Assembly (NCBI GenBank): GCA_963682055.1
Contig: OY821747.1
Span: 33,664,126-33,728,125 of the forward strand
DNA from: Primula veris
Taxonomy: Eukaryota > Streptophyta > Magnoliopsida > Ericales > Primulaceae
DNA length: 64,000 nucleotides
Direction of reading: 5' to 3'
Shown here: piece after piece, positions 21,431 through 33,022 of the stretch
Numbering within the stretch: the first letter of the stretch is position 1
Layout of the letters: each line of letters opens with the position of its first letter
Position numbers and translations under genes: made by a program
Notes under the pieces: model-generated
Seen by the model: only the letters and a program-made list of their open reading frames with translations
What the model was told of the DNA's origin: nothing
Database searches by the model: none

Positions 21431-24400
21431 ACACAACAAAAAATAAAACAAAAATCATAGTTCAACACAATAATAAAAAGAGAAAATTAAGTTTGGGCCA
21501 AATAACGAAATGAAACACAATGGACGTCGACCCCATAACCGCGCCTATCATTGATTTGCCATGAAAACAAAAGTTTGTTTAATGCTCAAAGCTCTAATCC
21601 ATTTTTGTTTACCTTCATGACATCAATAACAAAAATAATTACCGACACAAAACCAAGGAAAAGAGATTCAAAATGCTAAAATTAACTGCATATAAATTTT
21701 CATTAAAAAGGTAACATACCATAAGATCACATGCAAGACATTAAATCAATAACAAAAAGAAACATCGTCAAAAATACAAGAAAAAGAAGAGATTAAAAAA
21801 TTGTAGAAATTCACCACATTTATATGTCTTCATTAAAAAGGTTACTTACAAGGTGGCTAAGGAGTTGGTGTGATCAACATGTATCTCTCCGTATTTTCAT
21901 CAAAATGAATCATTGAATCACCCATCACAACATCATAGGTCACTATGTACCTATAACTCCAATATCCTGCGGGTTTTCGTATGAAAATATGAACTTTTGG
22001 CCATTTGTTAGCCAACCCAACGGGTACGAAAGTCTTAAAGAGGAACCTCTTACTATCTACATCTTCTTTAAACATATAAATGGTTAGCCATTCATAGGTA
22101 ATCAAATCCTTCAACACATAAAAATGAACCACTCCTTTATGGGTCGCTCTACAAGAGAGATTATTTCCCATCTCATGAATCCAGTAAATTTTATCCTCAA
22201 ATTCAACCGGATTTGAACCGAGTAACAAGTTCCAAATTTAAGGCCAATAGCGGAAATTGCACATCTACATGTAAACAGCTATAACTCCTCCCCCCACCCA
22301 CACACACACACACACAAACACACACAATTGAAGTCGATTTTTTCTCAACTTTAGGGTCAAGGTTAAAAATCGTACAAGAAATTTCAAGATTTCTCCAAGA
22401 TTATTTGTTTCCCAAAGTCCAGACCATTTGCGGGCCTCGCAAAAACTCACACAATACAACGCCTTGTATTGCAAACTTTGAGGGACAAATGTGATGTTGC
22501 AACTATTGAAACTCTTTATTCATGAGAGGGGAGAGGTTAAAGCTTCCCATTGTCTGCTTAACAGATTTCCAATATACAACACGTATTGGGGATCATTAAC
22601 CTCGTAAAACAACCCAAAACCTTTAGAAATAGAGAATACACAGGCAGAGAAGAGACCATTTCCATACCCGTCATCAAACTCTCGTTCTCTAAGATAGAGA
22701 TAGTTACCATAACTTGACATATCAGCTATTTAAAAAAATAGATCATTTTTTGAACGGTTGAATTGTTCATTTACAAAAACTGTGCAGTATATGATTTTTG
22801 CCGCCGTACAAACATTCCTTATGTACAAATGCATGAATTTCCGTACAGATGCGGGAAATCTACAGGTATTCAGATCCGAATATGAAAGAGGATTTTCTCA
22901 AGCATATACGCAAATTCAATTGGTGGAAGCTCTCTTCTAGAAGTTGAAGCACCCCTAGTGAATCAATTTTATTTCCTCCTTTTATCATTTTTTCACTAAG
23001 GGTGCTTCAAGTTCTAAAAGAGAGATTCCACCAACTGAATTAGCGTATAAGCCTAAGGAAATTATCTTTCATATTCTAATCTAGCTACCTACAGATTTCC
23101 TGCATTTGTACGGAATTCCTACATTTGTACGGAAGGTACGTTTGTAAGGCGTTGGCCAAAATCATATCCGACCCAGTCTTTGTAAATGAACAATTCAAGC
23201 ATTAAAAATTATCTACTTTTCCAAATAGGTGATATGCCAAGTTATGGTAACAATTTCCATCTTAGAGAAAGAGAGTTTGAGGAAGGGTATGTAAATGGTC
23301 TCTTTTCTACCCATTTATTCCCTATTTCTAGAGGTTTGGGTTGTTTTACAAGGTTAATGATCCCTAAAATGTGTTGCATGTTGTAAATATGTTAACAAGA
23401 CAATGTGAAACTTTACCCTCTCCCCTCGCCCGAAAAGAGAGTTTCATTAGTTTCCACATCACATTTGTTCCTCAAAGTTTGCAATACAAGGTGTTGTATT
23501 GTGTGAGTTTTTGCGATGCCCGCAAATTGCGTGTCTGGACTTTGGGAAACAATCAATCTTGGAGAAAACTTGAAATTTCTTGTATTATTTATAAACTTGA
23601 TACTGAAGTTGTGAAAAAATCGGCTTCTGTGGGGGAGAGTATTTATATTTGTCTATGGATAGAGGTGCAATTTCCGCTATTGACCTCAACCATGAAACTT
23701 GTTACTTGGTTCAAATCACATTTGAATTTTTGGATAACCTTTACTGGATTCATGAGATGGGAAATAATGTCTCTTGCAGAGGGACCAAGAAAGGAGTAGT
23801 TCATTTTATGTGTTGAAATATTTGATCACCAATTAATGGCTTAACATTTATATATTCAAAAAAGTTATGGACAATAAGAGGTTCATCTGAGGACTTTCGT
23901 ACCCGTGGGCTGTCTTAGAAATGAGAAAAATATTGTATTTATCATACGACAGCCCATGGGGTACTGGAATTATAGGTAAACAGTGAGCTGCGTTGTTGAG
24001 ACAAGAGATTCCATTATTCATTTGGATGACAAATACGGGGAGATACATGTTCACACCAACTCCTTAGCCAGCTCGTAAGTAACCTTTTTTTATAAAGAAA
24101 TATATATGCAGTCAATTTCAACAATTTTAATCTATTTTTTCCTTGGTGTTTTTGGCGATATTGCATTTTTTTATTGATTTGATGTCTTAGAGGCAATCTT
24201 CTCGTAAATAACCTTTTTAATGAAAAAGTATATGTAGTTAGTTTCATTTTTTTCAAATCTCTTTTCCTTGGTTTTGTGATGGTGGTTACTTCTGTTATTG
24301 ATGTCTTGTAGGCAAACGAAAATGGATTAGAGGTATGAGCATTGAAGAAGCTTTTGTTGCAATGTTCTTTTTACGGTAAATCAATGATGGACGCGGTTAT

Positions 24401-24520
24401 TGGGCCGACGTCCACTGTGTGTCTTTTCTTTATTAGAGTGAGACTTAATTTTCACTTTTTTTTTATTATTGTGTTGAACTAAGATTTTTATTTATTTTTT
24501 ATTTTTTAGACGTAAAGAAA
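21430..24520. repeat. F-box-type gene palindrome, A2
   Basis: Same head-to-head structure as at 2880-5975, with its centre near 22965-22990. Both arms and their splice-like sites are preserved. Confidence 0.85.
21850..22725 (-). pseudogene. F-box-associated-domain protein relic, left arm, A2
   Basis: Same exon as in copy 1. The downstream half is in better condition: a 123-codon open frame (21857-22228) runs through VEFEDKIYWIHEMGNNLSC, DLITYEWLTIYMFKEDVDS and IRKPAGYWSYRYIVTYDVV to ENTERYMLITPTP. The upstream half has the same TGA after SPLS and a frame break at the CA-rich tract (22288-22326). The GTAAGT donor is at 21849. No F-box. Confidence 0.6.
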
Positions 24521-24708
24521 ATGTTGAGAATCTTTGTAATCCAAGAGCGTCGAAAATGAAGATGAGTGAGAATATTTTAATTTTTGAAGAAGATGAGTGC
24601 TCAATGGAGGAGTGTGAAAATGATCAAGGTGTCGAAAATCCTGAAACGTCCGGAAGCGATGAGGGAAAGGAAGACGAAGTGTTTTCCGTAAGGGATGATT
24701 GGATTTAA
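23229..24708 (+). pseudogene. F-box-associated-domain protein relic, right arm with downstream exons, A2
   Basis: Exon 23229-24074, short exon 24312-24375 and final exon 24510-24708, each with AG/GT borders. The final exon is open here: RKENVENLCNPRASK, then FEEDECSMEECENDQG, ending SVRDDWI and stop, a strongly acidic tail. The first exon has the same single-base frameshift near 23340 as copy 1. The N-terminal F-box is missing. Confidence 0.6.
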
Positions 24709-24929
24709 CATAAATCAACCATGGAAAAGGATTTTCACACCTCTCTCTCTTAGATCTCATCTGGAACTCTATTTAGTGGTGTAAAAGAAGAAGACGAAGT
24801 GTAGAACTTAACTGATAGTCATCTGGTTATTTATTACTTTAATAGAACTTGTAATTTGTTATTTTGTTTTTGGACCCATTAAGTTTCTTATGCTTTAGGT
24901 TACAATCATTAGATTGATATTTTATGTTG

Positions 24930-25518
24930 TAATAAGGTAGGATGACCAATTTAAACTCAATATCAATGAAATTTGTGGGAAACCCCTACTCTTACTTAAA
25001 AGAAGAGATGGGGAAAATGAGTCCAATGTAAAAAAAAATTACAAGATACATATCAAAATGAGTGGAACAAAAAAGGCGAGAAGGATTTTGGAGGTAAAAT
25101 TATCTCCAATGAAAACTTAGTTAATTCGCAAGAAAAAAATGATTATGAAGTCGAAAGCATAATTGTATTTGATGATTTACTTTCAAAAAATAGAAGAGAT
25201 CGAGAAAATAAAGTTTTATCGCATGTGAAATTAAAAAATTCAATATCAAAATGGATGATAAATTTAAGGATAAAGTCTTGTTTGGAAAAATGGAGGCACA
25301 ACTTAATTAGTGATAGTTGTCAACGTTATTTTCAAATTGAAAATGAGACTAAACAAAATTATATAAATATGGGCTACGATGTTGAAAAGGAATTTTGTGA
25401 GAAAATTTTTGAGAAAAATAATATCACAAATGTTGAGGATGAGAAAATGATACATGAGGAAGTAAAAACGCTTGTTTTGGAGAATCCAATAATTGATACT
25501 GGATGTGTGGACATGTGA
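24930..25518 (+). pseudogene. Lysine-rich unrecognised ORF, frameshifted, A2
   Basis: Counterpart of the 202-codon ORF at 6355-6963. The A-run at about 25030 has nine A rather than thirteen, so the frame breaks. The distal 97 codons (from 25225) remain open with the same SISKWMINLRIKSC core. Confidence 0.4.
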
Positions 25519-25796
25519 CAATTCTTTGACAAGTGTGGGTTGAGATATATGAAATTTGCGAATTACCAGAATGCAAAATATCAAGACCTGAAAGAATAAT
25601 ATTTCATGATTAAAAATACGAGTGTTGATAAGTCACTCAAGTTCAAAAAATGTAGCGAGGGTCGTTACAAGTCAACAGAGATGTTCATGAAACTTGTCGT
25701 TATTGAAGGATGCGCCAATGAAATTTTAACGCTATGGCTTAGCCCCTCAAAAAACGTTACAAGATAACCATTCCTCAAACCATGTTTAAGGGGGAG

Positions 25797-26168
25797 TGTT
25801 GAAATTTTAAACTTGATTCTTATATTCACAAGATCAAGTCTCATGAACAAAATTTAATAGATCCACAAAAGTGCTCGAAGTTACCAAATAAGTTTAACGA
25901 AGAGTGTTGAAAACATATATTTATTTGGACTAATGTTTTTGAGTTTTTGTGTTTTATGTTTTGGGAAAATATGTTATAAGACCCAAATTCTAGAAAGTCT
26001 TTTAAGTTCTAACGGTCTAGAATGGTTAGTTCTAGAAAGTGTGTAGAAGGATCCAATTTGTGGATAAGTTTTAGGAAAATCTAGAGAGGATTATAGATCG
26101 TTAGATAAGTTCAATCTCCGCCGTTTATTGTTGTGGATAATTAGTATAAATAGGTGGTATGTTCCACA
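25797..26168 (+). repeat. Orphan LTR-like unit, A2
   Basis: Starts TGTTGAA after AAGGGGGAG and ends TTCCACA. Otherwise as described for 7241-7611. Confidence 0.5.
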
Positions 26169-26339
26169 AATTTCTAATCAAGTCAAAAGAAACAAAAAAT
26201 AAAAAGAGTAGAAGTTGTGAAGGGAAAAGCCGAGGCTAGCCCAAAAGTCTGAAGCCAAAAGAAAGGGCTATGCGGGGTGACAATGGGGTAAGGCCGAGCA
26301 AAAGACGTTCATTTGGTTCAGCAAAGGGCTACGTGGGGA

Positions 26340-27459
26340 GATTGAGGACATTGTGGGTTGTGTAGGTCCTTTCTTTGGGGACCTTCTATGGCGGGTGTCT
26401 ACTTTACCCATTCGGGTCGGGGTCTAGGGTTTTACTCCGCAGTTGAGGCCTCTTTGTACGCTTTTGTGACCTCTAGAGTTCAATCTTGGGTACTACAAGA
26501 CCATATCTTGCGAGATATTAGGATATGTGGTATGGATTCAGACTTTGACAGTGTCTTAGACTGTCTTCGTGTTACGATTCTTGCTTCGACCTTATTAGTT
26601 TTACAAACAAGGACACTCCCTTCCCTTAAAGCCCAACATGCTTTGACGTGTGCTCTTTTAAGTAAAATTATTAAAGACACTGAAGTAAAGTTTTACATGA
26701 CAGTTAGACAGAAAACAATATTTTGGTGTCTAAAGGCATCACATCCTTATAATTTTCTTCGAGCTATCCCTATTGAAGGGCTATAGTAGGCCAGCTTATG
26801 TCACCAGTGGAGTATCGTACAATCTTTAAGTACCATCTTATAATTTTGTTATTTCATGTTGCTGATTTGTGTCCAGTTTGCCGCAAGGCGTGTTTGGACA
26901 CATTTTGAGAGCATGCAATTCATTGTAGAGAGCTCCCGGGTTTCAAATACAGACATGATCTTGTTAGAGATGTTCTTTTTTTATGTTTGTAGGCGGTCAT
27001 GAATTTCTTCTAAGAAAGAAGAATTTGTAAACTTCTTGACTGGCCCGCAAGAACATCACTCGACACTCAGACCGACATATATTTTATTGTACAGGTGGAT
27101 AGGTGGTGGGAAAGATGCATGTGTGGATTTGTCAGGGGTTTCCCTACTAGTGGGTTTGGGGACAAGAGCTTTTAATGTGGAAATGCTGCACTCAAAGCTG
27201 CATCGGTCAAAGTGGCCAAACATGAGAAAGTGTGTAGTGAGAATTATCAACACGCATTTATAGCATTCGCTTTTTATTTTACACTTTTGGTTTCTTGGCC
27301 CTAGACGTTGTGCACCTTCTCAATAGAGTTGAAAGGGTCATGCATATTAATGGCATGACCCCTAGGTATATAGAAGTAGTGTCGAAGAGGATTAGTTTTG
27401 CAGTTCAGGAATGGCTAGCGGCGCAAATTGTTGCTTGTTTGCCTTCAATTTCCGTGTAA
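26340..27459 (+). pseudogene. Retroelement-type C-terminal domain relic, A2
   Basis: Better preserved than copy 1. It has 142 open codons (26358-26786) with FYSAVEASLYAFVTSRVQSW, MDSDFDSVLDCLRVTI, KAQHALTCALLSKIIKD and VRQKTIFWCLKASHPYNFLR. After breaks it continues with LCPVCRKACLDTF, GGKDACVDLSGVSLLVGL and a terminal VQEWLAAQIVACLPSISV stop at 27457. The motif order is that of the C-terminal region of LINE-related predicted plant proteins. Its role there is unknown, so no activity is assigned. Confidence 0.5.
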
Positions 27460-27899
27460 TCATTTCACTGCTTAATAAAATTTATCATGCATATATAAAA
27501 AAAAACCAAGAAAAGAAAAAAAATAATAATCTAAAGTTTTCTACTCTTTTAAATTTACCTGATATTTCCTAACCTTCTTCACTGCGGGATTTATTTTCAG
27601 CAAGCCGGACATTTAGATGGTATTACTACTTCCACCTAGTTCATCCTGTTTACGACAGTTTAGATAATATTAAAAGACATATTTGACATTAACTCATTTA
27701 GATAGTTATTTGAGACCTCAAACTGAATGGGTCATCTACGGGAACGAAATAATATGAGATTCTGATTTTTAGTAGCAAGATTTATATTTTAGATATTCTG
27801 CTAGAAGATAGTCTAAAGCTGTAATATAAAAAATCAACAGCAAGTACATGCAAGCTTTAAAACACATTGACCTTTTTTCAAAAAGAAAATTGATTTTGA

Positions 27900-28803
27900 T
27901 TATTGGATGGGACAACTTAAAGAAGAGAAGAATTAAAATTACTTCTACTAATTTTTATTTTTAAAAAAAAGAACTTCTCATATGTTTGTATATGGAAAAA
28001 AAAGGTCATAAAATATGTTTTTGGCATTAGTCTGCAATCAAAGGAAGCTCCGCCATTCCCTCCCCCAAAAACTTGAATAATACTGGTACTATTTCTGAGC
28101 TATATTAAGGAGGGGAAATTACGAGTTAAAAGAGAAAACTGAAAACAAAGGCTTTCCAAAAATCAGTTGAAAAATACTTACTTGACTTTGAGAACAGCAC
28201 AAAACATTCCCCTAAAAGCTTGATCTCCGTCTTTTCTTCTACACAAACATATAATATAAAGAGCGTGAGAAATAAATAAATAAATCATCCAACATTTTTC
28301 CAATCTAATAAACATGAACATGCAAAGAAAATAAAAATATACCTAGATTACCCAAACACCATGTGAGATATGAGGTTGCCAATACATCTTCCAGTTGATT
28401 AAACCGATCCTAGCCATGTAAAAAAATATTAGTAGCAAGAAATTTATGAAAGAAAAAGGAAATACATGCAGTAAGTAAGTCTCGAAGGCCAGATAAATTA
28501 CAGTCAGAAAAACTGTTCTTAAGGATTAACAAAATACTGTTTAATTGACTGAAGAATATATCCACCCAAAGTCACAAGTTTCTGGATACCATTTTTTTTT
28601 TTTACAATAGGTGATTTCATATTTACCTTTTTACTTCATTTTATCTTCTTCTTCCAATTATTTAGTCAACATGGAGTTCGACATCATTGAATTTTCAATA
28701 GCTTTATCGGCACTCCTTCTCTCACCAAGAAGACTCGATGAAATACAAACTTCTGGTTGTAAAGATTCGAAAAGAGATTGAGGCAAAAAATCGTCACCAA
28801 TCG
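27900..28803 (-). pseudogene. IDM1-like PHD/acetyltransferase pseudogene, left arm
   Basis: Minus-strand exon-intron remnants matching INCREASED DNA METHYLATION 1-type PHD-finger/GNAT proteins (nuclear histone acetyltransferases that limit DNA methylation). The end of a PHD finger lies at 31092-31165 (LPEGRWLCCQDCSRIH). Across a retrotransposon insertion the frame continues here with FLPQSLFESLQPEVCI. Later exons read DQAFRGMFCAVLKVK before a GTAAGT donor (28182-28230) and VLFKFLGEGMAELPLIAD (28030-28100), the GNAT core motif order. Most of the gene is absent and stops are present. The family call is by motif order and exon boundary. Confidence 0.6.
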
Positions 28804-29324
28804 TGATGAGGAACGGATGAATACAAGCAGTATTAAGTTCAAGAAAAGCAATGGAGTTTCGTTTTAAAGAATATTATTTAGTATGAGGAACGGATGAATA
28901 CAAGCAGTATTAAGTTCAAGAAAAGCAATGGAGTTTCGTTTTAAAGAATATTATTTAGTAGTATTTACTTTTATATTTTATTTAAAATATTTAGTTATTA
29001 CTATTCCTAATGTAATTAAGATTGCTAGACAATCATAATATTTAGTTATTTCCTAGTTAGATTAGGATTCTTTTAGATTAGTTATAGTCAGATTATGATT
29101 GATGTTAGGAACTCTATATATATCTCTGTGGTTGAGATATGAAGGTATCAATTATTTTTCAATCAATAAAGTATTTTACTTTAGTTTATTTTCTGGTGGA
29201 TTCCAGATTTTCGTTGGTGGATTCCAGCAAAAACACGCCCGTTCGAACGTAATCGAGCAACACACCCGTTCGTGTGTTACGAACAAGATCTTTTAATTCT
29301 ATTTTACGCTTCCGTCCTGCGTCA
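28804..29324 (+). repeat. 5' LTR with a 77-bp tandem duplication
   Basis: Starts TGATGAGG and ends CTGCGTCA. The first 77 bp (28807-28883) are repeated at once from 28884; the 3' LTR has this stretch once. A TATA-like TATATATAT lies at about 29115-29123. Confidence 0.85.
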
Positions 29325-29326
29325 GG

Positions 29327-29338
29327 TGGTATCAGAGC
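29327..29338 (+). other. Primer-binding site (iMet type) of the protease-only element
   Basis: TGGTATCAGAGC begins 2 nt after the 5' LTR. It is complementary to the 3' end of initiator methionine tRNA, as in most plant LTR retrotransposons. Confidence 0.85.
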
Positions 29339-29372
29339 AAGCCTACGATCTGTCAACTACAAAACGCAAATT

Positions 29373-30650
29373 ATGGAAAGCTCTATCTATAACGAAAAAC
29401 TCACTTATCGAAAAAAAATGTTTCAAGCTCAGTGCCGATTAGGAGGAGTTGTTTGTAAGATGGTAATAGACAACAATTCTTTATCAAATTTAGTATCGTT
29501 AAAGTTTGTGAACTACTTGAACTTGAACATGATGCCACACCCCACACCTTATCAAATCGGGTGGGATCAAGATGGTCTCCCGGTTCAGGTAACTCATATT
29601 TGTTTGGTTCCTTTAGCCATGGGAAAAATATATAATTCTTTAGTCAGTTGTGAAGTTATTGATATGCAAGTCTGCCATATTTTATTGGGAAAATCATGGC
29701 AAGATGAAGTAGGAGCTGTTTATGATGACAAACACCACACATATGCATTTGAATGGCAAGGAAAAGGAATTCGGATTAAAGTACCCGAGTCTCTTCAAAA
29801 GGAGGAATTTTTTTATCATGATCAGATTTTTTCCCTCTATTCAAAACCATGTTTTGCTAATGCTGATTTGGAGTTGACTAAACATGTTTTAACCGATGAT
29901 CTCGAAACTAAAAACGACACAATTTTAGAAGATTATAATTCAATGCAAGATTCACAAATACTTGATATTGCTCATTTGGATTCTACAACAACCTCTCTAA
30001 AAGAAACAAAGGAATTTTTTCTCGAAAATGTTTCAAATTTGGAACAAGCCGTTAATATTGTTGCTCAAGAAAGATTTAAATCGAAAAGCGACAATATTGA
30101 ATTCAAGAAATTAAGAATTGAGATGGATGCATGTAATGTATTAATGGGTAGACCATGGGAATTTGACGTTTGCTCTGTTTATAAAGGAAAAGATGATGCA
30201 TATTATATTGAGTGGCAACGAGAAAAATTTATGCTAGTTCCAACAGGAAGTATATCAAAGGTTTCTAAAGTGGAAGGGAAAAGTTTATTGGCTATCTCTA
30301 ATGTTGTCAACGATTTTTCTTTTAATATCAATGATTTTAATGGAGTTTTAACTTTGGGAATTAACACGGAATGTGAAGGGATCGAAATAAGGGAGTTAAT
30401 GAAAGAATTATTAAAGGGGTTTCGAGGTGTCACGCTCGATTCGAATCAGCTACCTTTCATACTTGATATTCAACATTTGATAGATTTTATTCATGAGTAT
30501 TTGGATACCGATTGTGATACATTAATTGGAGATCCATGGGACAGGGGAAAAATAATGCGCCGACAAAAAATGACAATTGGTTCGATAAAAAAAAAAAATC
30601 GTTTACAATGTACAAATCGGGACGATTTGTTTTTAAGTGGATGGGAATAA
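29373..30650 (+). CDS. Protease-fold ORF of the non-autonomous Ty3 element
   Basis: 425 codons from the first ATG after the primer site (MESSIYNEKL) to a TAA at 30648, at the 3' LTR edge. An open frame starting earlier would begin inside the LTR and lack an ATG. The N-terminal half resembles the Ty3 chromovirus protease region (FQAQCRLGGVVCKMVIDNNS, PHPTPYQIGW, VIDMQVCHILLGKSW, HTYAFEWQGK), but the catalytic DSG is DNN. After an acidic spacer, the second half repeats part of the same fold (EMDACNVLMGRPWEFDV, AYYIEWQREKFMLVP) and a pre-RT stretch, ending before any reverse transcriptase. The open frame suggests constraint or youth. Enzymatic activity is doubtful. Confidence 0.75.
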   Translation: MESSIYNEKLTYRKKMFQAQCRLGGVVCKMVIDNNSLSNLVSLKFVNYLNLNMMPHPTPYQIGWDQDGLPVQVTHICLVPLAMGKIYNSLVSCEVIDMQVCHILLGKSWQDEVGAVYDDKHHTYAFEWQGKGIRIKVPESLQKEEFFYHDQIFSLYSKPCFANADLELTKHVLTDDLETKNDTILEDYNSMQDSQILDIAHLDSTTTSLKETKEFFLENVSNLEQAVNIVAQERFKSKSDNIEFKKLRIEMDACNVLMGRPWEFDVCSVYKGKDDAYYIEWQREKFMLVPTGSISKVSKVEGKSLLAISNVVNDFSFNINDFNGVLTLGINTECEGIEIRELMKELLKGFRGVTLDSNQLPFILDIQHLIDFIHEYLDTDCDTLIGDPWDRGKIMRRQKMTIGSIKKKNRLQCTNRDDLFLSGWE

Positions 30651-31091
30651 TGAGGAACGGATGAATACAAGCAGTATTAAGTTCAAGAAAAGCAATGGAG
30701 TTTCGTTTTAAAGAATATTATTTAGTAGTATTTACTTTTATATTTTATTTAAAATATTTAGTTATTACTATTCCTAATGTAATTAAGATTGCTAGACAAT
30801 CATAATATTTAGTTATTTCCTAGTTAGATTAGGATTCTTTTAGATTAGTTATAGTCATATTATGATTGATGTTAGGAACTCTATATATATCTCTGTGGTT
30901 GAGATATGAAGGTATCAATTATTTTTCAATCAATAAAGTATTTTACTTTAGTTTATTTTCTGGTGGATTCCAGATTTTCGTTGGTGGATTCCAGCAAAAA
31001 CACGCCCGTTCGAACGTAATCGAGCAACACACCCGTTCGTGTGTTACGAACAAGATCTTTTAATTCTATTTTACGCTTCCGTCCTGCGTCA
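30648..31091 (+). repeat. 3' LTR of the protease-only element
   Basis: 444 bp. It matches the 5' LTR with about one internal mismatch plus an altered terminus (TAATGAGG instead of TGATGAGG, forming the ORF stop). It ends CTGCGTCA before TSD AATCG. Confidence 0.85.
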
Positions 31092-32015
31092 AATCGCCAC
31101 CCGGTACTCCAAAGATAAATGGATCCTACTACAATCTTGACAACATAACCACCTCCCTTCAGGTAGTTCCTGATACAAATGTAATAATTTATTTTTCAAA
31201 TACAATACCAAAACAAAGGACTACAACAAAGAAAAAGAATCTGTATTATCGTGTAACCTTTAAATCACCCATGTGAAACTACTTCTCACACTACATTATC
31301 TTTACATTTGTATAAGGACCTACCTGAAGGGAAGTGGTTATGTTGTAAAGATTATAGTAGGATCCATTCGAGTACCGGGTGGCGATTGGAGTCAATTTTT
31401 TTTCCTTCATATCTTTTCCAATCTTTAGAACCAGAAGTTTGTATTTTATGGAGGCTTCTTAGTGGGAGAAGGACTACCGATAAATCTAATGAATAGTCAA
31501 TGATGTCGAAAGCTCGGTCCATCTTCCATGTGAGCATGCATTTCTTTTCCTGTATGAGTTTTAGACCTATTTATTCCATGATGTGGATAAGTTTTTTTAG
31601 TGTTAAGTGTATCTTGTTGAAGTGACCCGTACTGTAGTGTTTGTCTATTACAAATAATAATATAAAAGGCGTTAAATTTGGAATTTTCTTTTAAGTGAAT
31701 TCCATGTCGACCAAATAACTAGAAGGAGAAGATAAAATGAAGTAAAAAGGTAAAAATGAAATCATCTATTGCATGTAAAAGTTTTCTAATATTCAGAAAC
31801 TTGTGATTTTGGGGGAATATTTTATTCTTCAGGAAATTAAACAATATTTTGTTAATCCTTCAGAACAGCCTTTTTGGCTGTAATTTCTATATCAATCGAG
31901 ACTTATTTACTGCATGTCGTATGTCCTTTTCATTCATAAATTTCTAGCATCTCTGAGCTACTAATATTTTTTAACTTTGCTAGAATCGGTTTAATTTGGT
32001 GGAGGATTCAAATTT
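31092..32015. pseudogene. IDM1-like pseudogene: hairpin centre and right arm
   Basis: 31092-31165 (minus) is the rest of the left arm. From about 31315 the plus strand carries the inverted copy: LPEGKWLCCKDYSRIHSS, YLFQSLEPEVCILWRLLSGR, then MMSKARSIFH, which follow IDM1-type proteins between the PHD finger and the acetyltransferase core. A ~150-nt loop separates the arms. A TAG ends one frame after DKSNE. The intron homologous to the left arm continues to the exon edge near 31985 (GGTTTAAT), where the sequence fuses to the WD40 relic of block B2. Confidence 0.55.
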
Positions 32016-32091
32016 GGGTATTGGTGACCTCATATCTTACTCAAGTATACTACCTGTTCTGAATCTTGTTAACCTGACTTTTGCTTTAAAA

Positions 32092-32611
32092 GAATTTGAT
32101 ACAAACGTCACGGTATTACACGAGGGGTTAGATATTTCTACTAAGAAGAATCATTTCGAAGACTTTTCTAAGAAATTTTCAATAGATTGGCGAGATCTCG
32201 TGGATGGGGGTAGCAATAACTCAATATAGTTAACTATAGTTTTCGAGAAAATAAGCTTTCTTTTCGTATTCCATCACTATTGTTTGTTTTGCGGACGGAA
32301 GTGGCAACCTCATTTATTTGGGAAGCGATGAGGGCCTTTGTAAGGTGCGAGACACGCGTACATTTTGAAGCCATTACTTTTATAGACAGTCATAGGGATG
32401 ACCGGCATTTCATCTCAAATGGATAAGATCAGGAGATTAAACGATGGGATATTCGGAAAATGTCCACAAAACCTATTAATTAGCTTACCAAAGCGTCGAA
32501 TATGTAACTACGATTACAGATGGGGAGATTACCCTTTGTATGCTTTAGGTTTAAGTCATACTGATTATCTGTCCTTTGTATACTCTCTTCTAACTTACCC
32601 CAGCATATAGC
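32092..32611 (+). pseudogene. LEC14B/DCAF11-like WD40 protein relic, B2
   Basis: As at 11056-11575 and almost identical. It has the FSKKFSIDWRDLVDGG start, the broken LIYLGSDEG blade, HFISNG followed by the same TAA, EIKRWDIRKMS, and YDYRWGDYPLYALG. The shared TAA shows the inactivation came before the B duplication. Confidence 0.75.
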
Positions 32612-32767
32612 TTACATATACACCGGATGTGGTTATAGTTTTGTTATATCTACGACATGGTACATATTCGATTTAATATTTCTTTTTCTTTTTATTTATC
32701 GTTATTGAAAGTAGGTGGCAATTATGAAGTAGAAAAATTGAAGTACCTAAACTATATATATATATGG

Positions 32768-33022
32768 TTTTGTAGATAAATCCATTAGAGTAGCCTAGTG
32801 GACTAGAATTTGCTAAGAATAACTTAGTTACAAGGTTCGAGTCTTGTTAGATGGGGTAGGCTTGAAATTCTTGATTTTTTTATATATTTTTTAAATATAT
32901 ATAATCAACAAATTCACACATACCACTTCTAACAAGATTCGAACCATGTAACCTAACCTATTTCTAGCGGGTTTTAGCCAACTAGGCTACTCCTAGTGGG
33001 TTATCTACAAATGTGGAAACTT
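32768..33022. repeat. tRNA-like palindrome, B2
   Basis: Copy of the element at 11733-11988. A-box-like TAGCCTAGTGG at 32791-32801; B-box-like GGTTCGAGTC at 32834-32843. Confidence 0.65.

Larger units (their letters stand above)
13962..27705. repeat. Block A, copy 2
   Basis: Same order of elements as copy 1, interrupted by a Copia-type insertion at 16027-19960. Its left end is fused to the truncated hAT element of block B1, and its right end is near 27705. The first ~640 bp (13962-14600), shared with copy 3, hold AT-rich sequence with one more short duplicate of the WD40 relic start (around 14360-14460). Confidence 0.85.
28804..31091 (+). mobile_element. Non-autonomous Ty3/gypsy element with a protease-like-only ORF
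   Basis: Flanked by target duplication AATCG (28799-28803 and 31092-31096). The pseudogene frame on both sides is continuous once the element is ignored. The two LTRs are nearly identical. An iMet-type primer site (TGGTATCAGAGC) follows the left LTR. The internal region holds only one ORF, which ends exactly at the 3' LTR. There is no gag, reverse transcriptase, RNase H or integrase. The LTR ends resemble those of the chromovirus-type element at 37430-42484, a likely supplier of enzymes. Confidence 0.9.

Noticed and set aside
29274..29372. Longer 458-codon version of the protease-only ORF
   Set aside because: It would start at a GTG inside the LTR and read through the primer site. The first ATG after the primer site is 29373.
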